Numbered from the stretch's first letter, positions 35,421-44,959 are shown. The stretch is DNA of 64,000 nucleotides from Clostridium bornimense (GCF_000577895.1 NZ_HG917868.1:2542001-2606000); one strand, 5' to 3'. The notes: a model not told the origin generated them from the sequence alone. Numbers and translations are program-made.

Positions 35421-36002
35421 TTAATCCCCCTTAACTTCTTTGTAGCTATATATTTCTACAACTTCTTTTTTTATAACTTTGTCATCTAAAATATATCCAG
35501 GTTTCAACGTGTTCGCTATCATTTTATCTTTACTACTATCATCAGTTTCAATGATAGTAGCTGGTGAATGTATTAATCCATCAAATACCTTACCTTCTGA
35601 TGTAAACATCTCTACTCCCTGCCTTATTAACATGTCCTGTAAATCTTCTGAAAAGTCCTCAACACTTTTTAATAATTTTAAAGAATTCAACTCATTTATA
35701 GCTTGATTTTTTAAATTATTCACTTTTTTATTATTACTATCAATTAAAGATATAATATCTAAAACTAACGGCTTGTAAGATTTCAACACTAAATTATCTT
35801 TGTATTGCTGTAACTGATTATGTAATACATCTATCATCTCTTCTTTATGTTTATCATATTTGAGCTTATCATTAAAATCCTCTCTAAGCTTAATGATTTC
35901 CTCTAATATTTTGCTATTATCTATAGAATTTTCCTTAATATCTTCTTTAGGCAATTCTTCTTTAATATCATTTACATCTTTTATTCTTATTGAATCCTCC
36001 AC
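35421..36002 (-). CDS. GrpE-like nucleotide exchange factor
   Basis: The 193-residue protein has an acidic N-terminus, a coiled coil (about residues 30-75) and a helical segment. A C-terminal beta region of GrpE type contains TIIETDDSSKDKMIANTLKP, then GYILDDKVIKKEVVEIY, where GrpE has ...GY.l.d.viR.a.V.v. It lies directly before the short DnaK gene (1 bp). It is divergent from housekeeping GrpE and probably serves the two Hsp70s of this operon. Confidence 0.8.
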   Translation of the reverse strand: MEDSIRIKDVNDIKEELPKEDIKENSIDNSKILEEIIKLREDFNDKLKYDKHKEEMIDVLHNQLQQYKDNLVLKSYKPLVLDIISLIDSNNKKVNNLKNQAINELNSLKLLKSVEDFSEDLQDMLIRQGVEMFTSEGKVFDGLIHSPATIIETDDSSKDKMIANTLKPGYILDDKVIKKEVVEIYSYKEVKGD

Positions 36003-36132
36003 CTCTATCCTCCTCTTATAAAGTTATCCTTATATATTAAATATGATAAAACCCTAAAATATATTACTAATTTATTAATTCACAATTCACAATTAATGTT
36101 TAACAGTGCACAGTGCACTGAAAACTGTGCAC

Positions 36133-36183
36133 TAAAAAAAGGCTATCGCCTACAAATTTTCATTTGTCATTGCGATAGCCTTT
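36133..36183 (-). terminator. Terminator of cls with the ACAAAT repeat hairpin
   Basis: AAGGCTATCGC (36139-36149) and GCGATAGCCTT (36172-36182) form a stem with an inner ACAAAT/ATTTGT stem; on the minus strand a T run follows. The loop is almost identical to that at 3840-3860, so the sequence belongs to a dispersed repeat. TTCACAATTCACAATT lies upstream (36079-36094). Confidence 0.8.
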
Positions 36184-36207
36184 TCAATATTACTTATTAA
36201 ATTGTAT

Positions 36208-37629
36208 TTATAGAAGCGATGATACTATCCTACATACTTTGCCATAGATTTTAATGTAAAACGGTTCCTTTTTAAAATCTTCATATGTAATTAACTTACT
36301 AACACTTATATCCCCTTTAACTATATCTTCCAACTTTCTTGTAATTTCTTCATCATAGAATACACAATTAACTTCATAATTTAATTCATAGCTTCTACGA
36401 TCCATATTAGCTGTTCCAACAGAGCATATTTTAGAATCTATAGTTATTATTTTACTATGAATAAATGCATCATCTCTATAAGAATATACTTCAACACCAC
36501 ATTCAACTAGTTCTTGCAAATAAGTTTTTGATGCAAAATATACTATTGCATGATCCCACTTCTTTGGGAAAACTATTTTAACTTTTACCCCTCCGAGGGC
36601 AGCTATTTTTATCGCTTCCATAACACTCTCTGTAGGAACAAAGTAAGGAGATACTATATATATACTTTCTTTAGCCATAAAAATCATTTTAATTATTCCT
36701 TGCATTATTGATGGAAATTCCGATTCTGGTCCGCTCTTTACTAGTTGCATTACTTTATTTCCTCCACAACCTATAGATGCCGGAAAATACTTATTAAAAT
36801 CTTCTCCAAAGAAACTATATGAATTAGACGCTTTCTCTATAGTTAAGAAATCATCTAAAAAAATTCCTTGAAGTCCTAAAACTCCGTCACCTTTTATCAT
36901 CATATGAGTGTCTCTCCAATATCCTAACTTTCCTTTACCTAAGTATTCATCTCCAATATTCATACCACCAGTAAAAGCTACCTTACCATCTATAACGACT
37001 ATTTTTCTATGATTTCTATAATTTATTTGTGTATTTATAAATCTAAATAAAGGAGCCAAAAAATATGAATATATTTCAACAACTACACCATTTTCTCTTA
37101 ATTCCTTTATATAAGATCTACTTAGTTTTATAGATCCCATTTTATCAATTATAAATCTTACCTTAACACCTTCATTAGATTTTCTTATAAGTATATCTTT
37201 AATTTCTCTCCCTATAGTATCGTCATTAACAATATAATACTCTAAGTGTATATGATGTTTAGCTTTTTCTAATTCCCTTTTTAAAGCCTTAAATTTTTCC
37301 TCTCCATCTCCAAAAATCTCTACTTCGTTGTTTACGAATACTGGAGAATCTGAATTTGTCGCTAATAGCTCTACTAAATTCTTATATTCTTTATTTTCTG
37401 ATGCCGCTATATAGGGATTAATTAGATCTTTTATTTCCTTTGAGTGACCGTTAATTAAAGTTTTTCTTTTCCAATTTATACCCAGAAATAAATATAATAT
37501 TAATCCTATTGGCGGATAAATAACAAAAATCAACAACCACGCTATAGTTGTTTCTGGTGCCTTATTATCCATTATAGCCATATACATGGCTATAATGGCA
37601 GTGGATATAACAAACAAGTCCCAAATCAT
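36208..37629 (-). CDS. cls: Cardiolipin synthase (phospholipase D type)
   Basis: The 473-residue protein has two N-terminal membrane helices (residues 1-48) and two HKD motifs: HRKIVVIDGKVAFTGGMN and HSKIITIDSKICSVGTANMD. These are the duplicated phosphatidyl-transfer sites of bacterial cardiolipin synthases, which condense two phosphatidylglycerols. The length is typical. The gene is 18 bp downstream of the MinJ-like gene on the same strand and may be cotranscribed with it. Confidence 0.94.
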   Translation of the reverse strand: MIWDLFVISTAIIAMYMAIMDNKAPETTIAWLLIFVIYPPIGLILYLFLGINWKRKTLINGHSKEIKDLINPYIAASENKEYKNLVELLATNSDSPVFVNNEVEIFGDGEEKFKALKRELEKAKHHIHLEYYIVNDDTIGREIKDILIRKSNEGVKVRFIIDKMGSIKLSRSYIKELRENGVVVEIYSYFLAPLFRFINTQINYRNHRKIVVIDGKVAFTGGMNIGDEYLGKGKLGYWRDTHMMIKGDGVLGLQGIFLDDFLTIEKASNSYSFFGEDFNKYFPASIGCGGNKVMQLVKSGPESEFPSIMQGIIKMIFMAKESIYIVSPYFVPTESVMEAIKIAALGGVKVKIVFPKKWDHAIVYFASKTYLQELVECGVEVYSYRDDAFIHSKIITIDSKICSVGTANMDRRSYELNYEVNCVFYDEEITRKLEDIVKGDISVSKLITYEDFKKEPFYIKIYGKVCRIVSSLL

Positions 37630-37647
37630 CGAATTCCCCTTTAATAT

Positions 37648-38907
37648 TTATTTATATTTCTTTTTTACTTTTTCTAATATATTTTTAAATTTATCTCCAT
37701 CTAAAGGAACAACCTTTTCTCTTCTAATATCTTTGGGTACCAATACTAATCCTATTGGCTTCTTACTATTTTCTCTTGAGCAAGATATCTTCTTTAATTC
37801 TCCTTTTACAGCTTTGATTTTAACTTCTGTAAAATTACTTATAGAGTTTAAACTCTCTGTTATGTCCTCAATAGACTGTATACGCTTATCATTAATTTCA
37901 ATTAAAGTATCACCACTTTTGATACCCATTTCATAAGCTAAAGAATCTACTCCAACTTCTAAAACTTTTATTCCCTCATCATTAGATACAAACTTTGCTT
38001 CTCCTCTTTCTTCTATCTCTCTATCCAAATACAACATAACTTCATGTAATAAAGGCATTAATAATAAGAAACATGTTTCCATAACTAAGTTTCCTCTACT
38101 GAAAACGCCAAGAAGAATCATAATTATTCCGTAACTAGATATTAATGATCCTGAAATTAATACTTTAGCTGTCTTACTTTTTGTAAAAGTAACAGATTTA
38201 TATCCTACAGCGCCATAAAAAATTTCAAAACCTGCCAATGCCCCTGTGGCTAAAATCCATGCTGGTACATGTGAAATAGGTATTGATGCAAATGGATCTT
38301 CTACTGACTGAAATAAAATTAAAGACATAGGCATTATCCATACTCTGTTAAACGCAAATCCTCCTCTAATTTCTCCATTAATTCTTGTAAAAACCGGAAT
38401 GGATCCTCTATTTCCATCTATCGCTACCAATAAGCCTTCAATAAAGTGAATTACACCTACTAATATCAATAAGTTTCCTATAGGAATATAAAATAAATCA
38501 TTTCCTCTATCTATAAGATTTGCTTTAATCATAATATTATAAACTATAGATACACCACCTAAAATAGCTCCCGAATATGCAAAACATACGTATTTTGGCT
38601 TTAATATCATCAGTATTAATGATATTAAAAATATAATTTCTATATAACTTTCTTGATAAAAATTCACTTTAAAGATATACAAAAGTACTGATGCAAATAC
38701 CCCTGCTATTATTCCAAAGAATAATTGAGATATGACTAAAATAGGAAGCATATTTACACTTCTTCCAAATAGCATCTTTTGTACTCTTACATTCTTAAGA
38801 TTCTTCCTATAAATTATATAGGCAAATATTAAAATAAATACTATATATTTTGGCGATGCTATTGCATAAGAAACACTTCTCACCGAATCCATTATATAGT
38901 TCATCAA
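37648..38907 (-). CDS. MinJ-like polytopic membrane protein with PDZ domain
   Basis: The 419-residue protein has about eight membrane helices in the first 300 residues and a C-terminal PDZ domain (EGIKVLEVGVDSLAYEMGIK, SGDTLIEINDKRIQSIEDI). B. subtilis MinJ has the same architecture, and its gene follows ftsEX-ctpB there as here. MinJ links DivIVA to the MinCD division inhibitor. The assignment rests on architecture and synteny; a different topology factor or protease partner is possible. Confidence 0.72.
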   Translation of the reverse strand: MMNYIMDSVRSVSYAIASPKYIVFILIFAYIIYRKNLKNVRVQKMLFGRSVNMLPILVISQLFFGIIAGVFASVLLYIFKVNFYQESYIEIIFLISLILMILKPKYVCFAYSGAILGGVSIVYNIMIKANLIDRGNDLFYIPIGNLLILVGVIHFIEGLLVAIDGNRGSIPVFTRINGEIRGGFAFNRVWIMPMSLILFQSVEDPFASIPISHVPAWILATGALAGFEIFYGAVGYKSVTFTKSKTAKVLISGSLISSYGIIMILLGVFSRGNLVMETCFLLLMPLLHEVMLYLDREIEERGEAKFVSNDEGIKVLEVGVDSLAYEMGIKSGDTLIEINDKRIQSIEDITESLNSISNFTEVKIKAVKGELKKISCSRENSKKPIGLVLVPKDIRREKVVPLDGDKFKNILEKVKKKYK

Positions 38908-38996
38908 ATCCTACTACTCCTCTCAGTTAAACCGATTGAACTTCAATCTCCTCTAAATATTCATTCAATTAGAATTATCAATAAACCTACATTATT

Positions 38997-40211
38997 TTAT
39001 TTTAGTTTATTTTTTATTTCTTCTATAGCTTTATTAAATTGTGGATCTTTACTTTTATCGTATTCTTCATTTAATAATTCCTTTGGATATTCAACTGTAA
39101 TATCTGGCTCTATTCCAACCTTATGAATATTATTCCCAGCTGGTGTATAATATTGTGCTGTAGTCACCTTTATTGCTCCCTCTTCGCCATCTTTTATTGG
39201 ATAAGTATTTTGACATACACCTTTTCCATAAGTTTTTGTTCCAACTATAGTTCCTAATTTATAATCTTTAACTACTCCAGTGAATACCTCTGAAGCTGAT
39301 GCACTATTGCCATCTACTAAAAGTACCATTGGCATACCTATAAGCTCTCCACCTGTAGATTTATATTCTTCCTTTTTATTTTCCTTGTCAACAGTATATA
39401 CAAGCAATTTACCTTTCTCTGTGAATTGAGATGCTATACCTACAACTTGGTCTAAATATCCACCAGGATTTCCTCTAAGATCTATAACAAAACCTTTTGC
39501 ACCTTTATTTTTTAATTCCTCTACTGCATTAGTAAAATATTTGTTACTATTTCCATCAAATTCTTCTAAAGATATATATCCTATTTCATTATCTATTAAT
39601 TCATATGTAACGGGATTTTTTTCTACATCATCAGTTGTTAAATTCGCCTCAAATATAGAATCTTCTCTTTGTATAGTGAGTTTAACCTTTTTTCCTTTCT
39701 CACCTTTCATCATAGAAATAGCTTTTGAAGAACTAGACCAATCAACATCTTCATCATTTACCTTTATTATAAGGTCTTCCTTTTGTAATCCAGCAGATTT
39801 TGCTGGAGACTTATCATAAACGTTGACTATTCTTATTTTTCCCTCATTGTTAGCATTTATTTGTACTCCTATTCCGTAATACTTGCCACTTAAGGTATAA
39901 AATTCCTCATACTCTTCTTTGGTAAAATATGTACTATAAGGATCATCTAAAGAATCCATAAGCCCTTTTATTGCTCCACTTGTTAAACTCTCTTCATCTA
40001 TATCCCCAATATATTTCTTTTCTATTAATTCTTTTGCTAAAAATAAATTATTAAATTCTTTTAGCTCTTCATAATCACTTTTACTTAAAACCACAGTATC
40101 TTTTCTCTTTAACGATAAATATTTCGATAAAATTGTTGCCCCTGTAAAAGTTGCTGCATTGGTCAATATCAATACTATTGATACTATTATAATTTTCTTC
40201 TTCTTATTCAT
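38997..40211 (-). CDS. ctpB: C-terminal processing peptidase, S41 family (CtpA/CtpB)
   Basis: The 404-residue protein has a signal anchor (KKIIIVSIVLILTNAATFTG), a PDZ domain (YYGIGVQINANNEGKIRIVN region, about residues 110-195) and the S41 protease core. The catalytic Ser is in DGNSASASEVFTG and the Lys in VGTKTYGKGVCQN. CtpB-type proteases cut exported regulatory proteins; in B. subtilis CtpB acts in sporulation signalling. It is near ftsEX and the MinJ-like gene, as in Bacillus. The start follows AAGGA. Confidence 0.93.
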   Translation of the reverse strand: MNKKKKIIIVSIVLILTNAATFTGATILSKYLSLKRKDTVVLSKSDYEELKEFNNLFLAKELIEKKYIGDIDEESLTSGAIKGLMDSLDDPYSTYFTKEEYEEFYTLSGKYYGIGVQINANNEGKIRIVNVYDKSPAKSAGLQKEDLIIKVNDEDVDWSSSSKAISMMKGEKGKKVKLTIQREDSIFEANLTTDDVEKNPVTYELIDNEIGYISLEEFDGNSNKYFTNAVEELKNKGAKGFVIDLRGNPGGYLDQVVGIASQFTEKGKLLVYTVDKENKKEEYKSTGGELIGMPMVLLVDGNSASASEVFTGVVKDYKLGTIVGTKTYGKGVCQNTYPIKDGEEGAIKVTTAQYYTPAGNNIHKVGIEPDITVEYPKELLNEEYDKSKDPQFNKAIEEIKNKLK

Positions 40212-40363
40212 TAATTCACGTCCTTAACGATTTACTCTTCCAATTATATCTATATAATTTAATATTATATCATATTAAAGTTATATAATGAAAATTAGCA
40301 ATATATTTTATTATATAAAAACATTATATCTAAAAAATATTATATGTTTTATAAATTAAAATA

Positions 40364-40411
40364 TAAAAAAATTGGTACAAAATCATATTTTACAATGATT
40401 TTGTACCAATT
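40364..40411 (-). terminator. Terminator of ftsEX
   Basis: AATTGGTACAAAATCAT (40370-40386) and its exact inverse (40395-40411) form a 17-bp stem; on the minus strand a T run follows. It separates ftsX from ctpB, so ctpB is likely transcribed from its own promoter in 40212-40360. Confidence 0.85.
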
Positions 40412-40461
40412 AACTAATACTCTACATTACGCCATAAACTTTATAGAATACAAATCTCTAT

Positions 40462-41397
40462 TTATACTGATAAGAATCTTCTTATAGAAATCATACTTCC
40501 CATAAAACCTAATATAATACCACCAATAATAAAAATTGGAGACATTGGGCTTATTATTATATTTGGCTTTTCTAATAAAATACCTGCAAAATTATTACCT
40601 ATGTTAGTATAAATCATATAATAAGCTCCATATAAACTTACCATAGATATCAACGTTCCAAAGAAACCTAGAATCATACCTTCTATTACAAATGGCCATC
40701 TTATAAACCAATCTGTAGCACCGATATTTTTCATTATTCCTATCTCTTTTCTTCTTGAATATACAGTAAGTCTTATTGTATTAGAAATAAGGAATAATGA
40801 TACCGCAAATAATACAACAAATAAACCTGCTGCTATAACTTTAATAGTATTTGTCATACTTTTAAATTTTTCTGCTGTATCTTTTCCGTCTTTAATAGAT
40901 TCTATAGATTTAATTCCATTTAATTGTTTCTTTATTTTTTCTATATCTTCTACATTACTGAACTTTATGCTATATGATTCGGGTAAAAAGTCTGCTTCAA
41001 ACCCATCTAGCATCTCTCCATATATCTCTTTTGTACTTTCCAAAGCTTCTTCACTACTAACAAAAGTATACTTCTTAACATTCTTAGATTTTCCTAATAT
41101 TGTTTCTATCTCTTTTTTATCATTTTCAATCTGAGCCTTTATCTCATCAACATTTTCTGAAATTGCTTCCTTAGCTTCAGTGGTATCCGGTACATATAAG
41201 AAAACTTTAAGTTCAAGCCTATCTTGAAGAGAATTAACATTTTTATTTATAATCAATGTTGTAAGTAAAAATACTCCTAGTACAAACATAGTTAAAGCTA
41301 CAGTAAGTACTGATGCTATAGTTAAAGTTCTATTTCTTTTTAAACTTTTAAAAGCATCTTCAAAAAACATACCAACACTATTCAAATTATTCCTCAC
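40462..41397 (-). CDS. ftsX: Cell-division ABC transporter-like membrane protein FtsX
   Basis: I place the start at the GTG at 41397, 9 nt after GGAGG inside the end of ftsE, giving 311 residues; the longer reading to 41427 lacks a site. FtsX features are present: SLKRNRTLTIASVLTVALTM at the N-terminus, an extracytoplasmic domain of about 130 residues, and three more membrane helices. YSRRKEIGIMKNIGATDWFI is the coupling region. FtsEX controls peptidoglycan hydrolases at the septum or lateral wall. It overlaps ftsE by 11 bp. Confidence 0.94.
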   Translation of the reverse strand: MRNNLNSVGMFFEDAFKSLKRNRTLTIASVLTVALTMFVLGVFLLTTLIINKNVNSLQDRLELKVFLYVPDTTEAKEAISENVDEIKAQIENDKKEIETILGKSKNVKKYTFVSSEEALESTKEIYGEMLDGFEADFLPESYSIKFSNVEDIEKIKKQLNGIKSIESIKDGKDTAEKFKSMTNTIKVIAAGLFVVLFAVSLFLISNTIRLTVYSRRKEIGIMKNIGATDWFIRWPFVIEGMILGFFGTLISMVSLYGAYYMIYTNIGNNFAGILLEKPNIIISPMSPIFIIGGIILGFMGSMISIRRFLSV

Positions 41398-42070
41398 TGT
41401 ATCTTCCCTCCAATTCATCTCTGACAATTTGGCCTCGCTCTATAGCTACAACTCTTCTTTGCATTGAATCAACTATCTCTTTAGCATGTGTAGCCATCAT
41501 TACTGTTGTTCCCGCTTTATTAATATCTATTAAAAGGTCCATAATCTCTATTGCTGTTTCTGGATCTAAATTTCCTGTAGGCTCATCAGCTATCAGTAAT
41601 GTGGGATTATTAACTATAGCTCTTGCTATGGCCACTCTTTGTTGCTCTCCTCCTGATAATTCTGAAGGATAGTTTTTATATTTTTTATTTAATCCTACTA
41701 ATCCTAATACTACGGGCACTCTCTTTTTAATCTCTTTCGATGAAGCTTGTACTACTCTCATAGCAAAAGCAACATTTTCATATACATTTAAATTTTGAAT
41801 AAGTCTAAAGTCTTGAAAGACCATCCCTATTTTTCTTCTATGATAGGCAATTTCCTTTCTAGTAAGTTCAGTTACATCATTTCCATTCATAATAATGGTT
41901 CCTGATGTAGGATTAATCTCTTTTGTCATAAGCTTTATAAAAGTAGATTTTCCAGCACCTGATGGTCCTACTAAGAATACAAATTCTCCTTTTCTTACTC
42001 TGATATTTATGTTCGAAAGTGCTGTTACATTATCATCATATATCTTTGATACATTTTTAAAGTTTATCAT
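41387..42070 (-). CDS. ftsE: Cell-division ATP-binding protein FtsE
   Basis: The 227-residue ABC ATPase has Walker A (LVGPSGAGKSTFIKL), Q-loop (MVFQDFRLIQN), signature (YPSELSGGEQQRVAIARA), Walker B (LLIADEPTGNLDP) and H-loop (MMATHAKEI). The start NFKNVSKIYDDNVTALSNI is typical of FtsE. With FtsX it forms the membrane complex that activates cell-wall hydrolases. The gene pair is transcribed from right to left and ends at the terminator near 40390. Confidence 0.96.
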   Translation of the reverse strand: MINFKNVSKIYDDNVTALSNINIRVRKGEFVFLVGPSGAGKSTFIKLMTKEINPTSGTIIMNGNDVTELTRKEIAYHRRKIGMVFQDFRLIQNLNVYENVAFAMRVVQASSKEIKKRVPVVLGLVGLNKKYKNYPSELSGGEQQRVAIARAIVNNPTLLIADEPTGNLDPETAIEIMDLLIDINKAGTTVMMATHAKEIVDSMQRRVVAIERGQIVRDELEGRYSEE

Positions 42071-42200
42071 TCCTATTACCCCTTATTGAGACTATTTTCA
42101 TTTTAGCATTTTCTCTTTATTATTATATATTCTTATGTAGAAAATATGAAGTACACAACTTACCATATTTGTAATATTGTTCAATTAAATTGTTACTATA

Positions 42201-42247
42201 AATAAAAAGAGCTATTACACCCTACATAATTAATATTGTGTAATAGC
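42201..42247 (-). terminator. Terminator of the split transketolase operon
   Basis: GCTATTACAC (42211-42220) and its inverse (42238-42247) form a 10-bp stem, with a T-rich tail on the minus strand. Confidence 0.8.
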
Positions 42248-42260
42248 CCCATTTTACTAA

Positions 42261-43205
42261 CTATTTTTTTATTTCCATCGCCTTTTTTACACTCTTAATA
42301 ATTTCATTAGCAGTTAATCCGTATTTTTCTAATAAATCTGCTGGCTTACCACTTTCACCAAAAACATCCTTGATACCAACTTTTAAAACTGGCACTGGAT
42401 AATTTTCTGATACTACTTCACTTACTGCTGAACCTAATCCTCCGATTACATTATGTTCCTCAGCAGTTACTATAGCTCCTGTTTCCTTAGCAGCCTTTAT
42501 AATAATTTCTTCATCTATTGGTTTTAATGTATGAATATTTATTACTGATACATCAATACCTTCTCCTAATAAAACTTCTTTAGCCTCAAGTGCTGCATCT
42601 ACCATAATACCATTTGCTATTATAGTTGCATCTTTTCCCTCTTTTAATTTTACACCCTTACCAATTTCGAATTTGTATCCTTCAAAATCATTCACTGTAT
42701 TAACAGGCATTCTACCTAATCTTACATAACAAGGGCCATTAAATTCTGCTACTGCCTTTATAGCAGCTTCAGCTTCAATTCCATCACTAGGAGATATAAC
42801 TGTCATACCTGGTATGCTTCTCATAAGTGATAAATCTTCCACAGCTTGGTGAGATGCTCCATCTTCTCCTACTGTTAATCCTGCATGAGTAGCACAAACT
42901 TTAACATTTAAATGAGGATACGCTATAGAATTTCTTATTTGTTCAAAAGCTCTTCCTGCTGCAAATATCGCAAAAGTTGATGCAAAGACTACTTTACCAC
43001 AAGATGCTAACCCTGCCGCTACACTCATCATATTTCCTTCTGCTATACCCATATTCAGAAATCTTTCTGGTGCAACTTCTTTAAAATTAGCTGTCATTGT
43101 TGACTTCGAAAGATCCGCATCTAAAACAACTACATTTTTATTGGTTACTGCTAATTCTTTTAATGCATTTCCGTACGCTTGTCTTGTCGCAATTTTATTA
43201 CTCAT
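42261..43205 (-). CDS. Transketolase, C-terminal subunit
   Basis: The 314-residue protein is the pyrimidine-binding plus C-terminal half of transketolase. Key stretches are FLNMGIAEGNMMSVAAGLA (the catalytic Glu for the cofactor), HAGLTVGEDGASHQAVEDLS and AEEHNVIGGLGSAV. The two-subunit form is common in clostridia and archaea. It joins with the upstream gene product to move two-carbon ketol units in the non-oxidative pentose phosphate pathway. The genes overlap by one base at a TAATG. Confidence 0.95.
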   Translation of the reverse strand: MSNKIATRQAYGNALKELAVTNKNVVVLDADLSKSTMTANFKEVAPERFLNMGIAEGNMMSVAAGLASCGKVVFASTFAIFAAGRAFEQIRNSIAYPHLNVKVCATHAGLTVGEDGASHQAVEDLSLMRSIPGMTVISPSDGIEAEAAIKAVAEFNGPCYVRLGRMPVNTVNDFEGYKFEIGKGVKLKEGKDATIIANGIMVDAALEAKEVLLGEGIDVSVINIHTLKPIDEEIIIKAAKETGAIVTAEEHNVIGGLGSAVSEVVSENYPVPVLKVGIKDVFGESGKPADLLEKYGLTANEIIKSVKKAMEIKK

Positions 43206-44029
43206 TATCTTGCACCTCCTAATTCTTTCATAGCTGCTTCACATTGTTCTTTATTTGGTGCTGTTCCATGCCATCCACATTGATTTTCCATAAAAGATAC
43301 ACCTTTTCCTTTAACTGTTTTACATACAATTACTGTCGGCTTATCTTTAACATTCTTAGCTTCATTTATCGCTGATAATATTTCTTCATAATTATGTCCG
43401 TCTATTGATATAACATTCCAATTAAATGCCTCAAACTTATTTGATATTGGCTCTGGATTCATGACATCTGTTACATTTCCATCTATTTGTAATCCATTAT
43501 AATCTACAAATGCTGTTAAATTATCAAGTTTATAATGTGCCGCACACATAGTTGCTTCCCAAACTTGTCCTTCTTCTAATTCTCCATCTCCTAAGATTGT
43601 ATATACTCTATAATCTTTCTTATCTAACTTACCCGCTAATGCCATACCAACAGCTGTAGATATTCCTTGACCTAAAGACCCTGTAGACATATCTACCCCT
43701 GGTACATAGTTCATATTAGGATGTCCTTGTAATTTTGAATTGATTTTTCTAAGAGTCATAAGCTCTTCTTTAGGGAAGAATCCTGCTTCACTTAGTGTTG
43801 CATATAAAGCTGGTGCAGCATGACCTTTTGATAAAACAAATCTATCCCTATTTTCATCATTTGGGTTTTTTACATCATATCTCATTTCATTAAAATATAA
43901 TGTTACTAATATATCTGTACATGATAATGATCCACCTGGATGTCCTGAACTTGATTCTGTCAACATATTTATAATGTCTTGTCTTACTATATTAGCCTTT
44001 TCGCCTAACATAACTGAAATATTGCTCAT
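43205..44029 (-). CDS. Transketolase, N-terminal subunit
   Basis: Starting at 44029 (AGAGGAGG before ATG) gives 274 residues; an upstream in-frame start adds 15 unlikely residues. It is the diphosphate-binding half of transketolase: GHPGGSLSCTDILVTLYF, RDRFVLSKGHAAPALYATL, and the thiamin diphosphate motif GDGELEEGQVWEAT...DYNGLQIDG. It acts only with the C-terminal subunit encoded next. The enzyme needs thiamin diphosphate, whose synthesis genes lie at the far end of the window. Confidence 0.95.
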   Translation of the reverse strand: MSNISVMLGEKANIVRQDIINMLTESSSGHPGGSLSCTDILVTLYFNEMRYDVKNPNDENRDRFVLSKGHAAPALYATLSEAGFFPKEELMTLRKINSKLQGHPNMNYVPGVDMSTGSLGQGISTAVGMALAGKLDKKDYRVYTILGDGELEEGQVWEATMCAAHYKLDNLTAFVDYNGLQIDGNVTDVMNPEPISNKFEAFNWNVISIDGHNYEEILSAINEAKNVKDKPTVIVCKTVKGKGVSFMENQCGWHGTAPNKEQCEAAMKELGGAR

Positions 44030-44198
44030 GGCATTTCCTCCTCTAGACTTAGAACTTTTTAAATAGTATATCACATTTAATTAGTGTTATATCATATTTG
44101 TATTTATTATATCATATAATCACTTAAGGTCAAATTCAGTTAACCTTTACATTAATATTTAATTTCAATATATAGTATCTCCTATTTATAAAATAGTA

Positions 44199-44223
44199 TA
44201 AAAAAAAAGCGTCTAAGACGCTT
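44199..44223 (-). terminator. Terminator of mazF
   Basis: AAGCGT (44207-44212) and ACGCTT (44218-44223) form a short stem; eight A on the plus strand give a T run on the minus strand. It lies 3 bp after the toxin gene. Confidence 0.7.
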
Positions 44224-44226
44224 AAA

Positions 44227-44574
44227 TTATAATGCCATGCTAACTTTAAGGGAATTATCAACTTTTTTCATATCCCTTTCTAACATATGACCTATTTTTT
44301 CTTTTAATCTTCTTTTATCTAGAGTTCTAACTTGTTCTAGTAATACTACCGAATCTTTATTTAATCCATATTCCTCTGAAGATATCTCAACATGAGTTGG
44401 TAGCTTAGCCTTGTTAATTTGGGAGGTAATCGCTGCAACTATAACTGTAGGGCTATATTTATTACCTATGTCATTTTGAATAATTATAACAGGACGTATG
44501 CCTCCTTGTTCTGAACCAACAACAGGACTTAAATCAGCATAGAATATATCTCCTCTTTTCACCACCATCGTCAT
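44227..44574 (-). CDS. mazF: MazF/NdoA-type mRNA interferase toxin
   Basis: The 115-residue protein is close to B. subtilis NdoA (EndoA): [50 protein letters not shown] and [14 protein letters not shown]. It is a sequence-specific endoribonuclease (UACAU-type in Bacillus). It overlaps the antitoxin gene by 41 bp and has no clear ribosome site, which implies coupling to antitoxin translation. The start could also be the ATG at 44568. Confidence 0.95.
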   Translation of the reverse strand: MTMVVKRGDIFYADLSPVVGSEQGGIRPVIIIQNDIGNKYSPTVIVAAITSQINKAKLPTHVEISSEEYGLNKDSVVLLEQVRTLDKRRLKEKIGHMLERDMKKVDNSLKVSMAL

Positions 44575-44854
44575 CTAAGTAATCACTCTCCGAAAGTCTT
44601 GCTTCATATTCCATTAATTGATCTAATTCATTACAAACTCCTAATTCAGAAATTTCTAAATTAATTTTTGACATTTCAATGTATCCTTTTTTCATCAAAT
44701 CCATCCTAGCTAACCTTTTCTTTTCTTCTATATATCGTGTAATAGCTTCCTTTACAAATTCGTTTCTATCTTTATTATCTATTTCTAAAGCCTTATCAAA
44801 TTCATCACAAAGTTTCTCCGAGAGGTTTACAACTAATTTCTTATTTTCTGACAT
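44534..44854 (-). CDS. MazE/EndoAI-type antitoxin, ribbon-helix-helix
   Basis: I use the ATG at 44854, giving 106 residues; a longer reading to 44896 would add a leader with no support. The N-terminus is a ribbon-helix-helix ([34 protein letters not shown]). The acidic tail ([17 protein letters not shown]) should wrap the toxin and block its RNA site. It probably autoregulates the pair. The gene lies upstream of mazF and downstream of alr, the same order as in B. subtilis (alr-ndoAI-ndoA). Confidence 0.9.
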   Translation of the reverse strand: MSENKKLVVNLSEKLCDEFDKALEIDNKDRNEFVKEAITRYIEEKKRLARMDLMKKGYIEMSKINLEISELGVCNELDQLMEYEARLSESDYLDDDGGEKRRYILC

Positions 44855-44959
44855 AATGTATACCTTACCTCCTATTAACCCTATAGAAATATGCATACTA
44901 TATTATACCTCATATTCTAAAATACTTCAAAATAGACTAATAAATTAGTACTCATATAA

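Noticed and set aside
33764-36002. Canonical grpE-dnaK heat-shock operon
   Set aside because: No hrcA or dnaJ, no CIRCE-like inverted repeat seen upstream, the DnaK lacks the lid and carries an insert, and a second Hsp70-VWA follows. It is an additional chaperone set.
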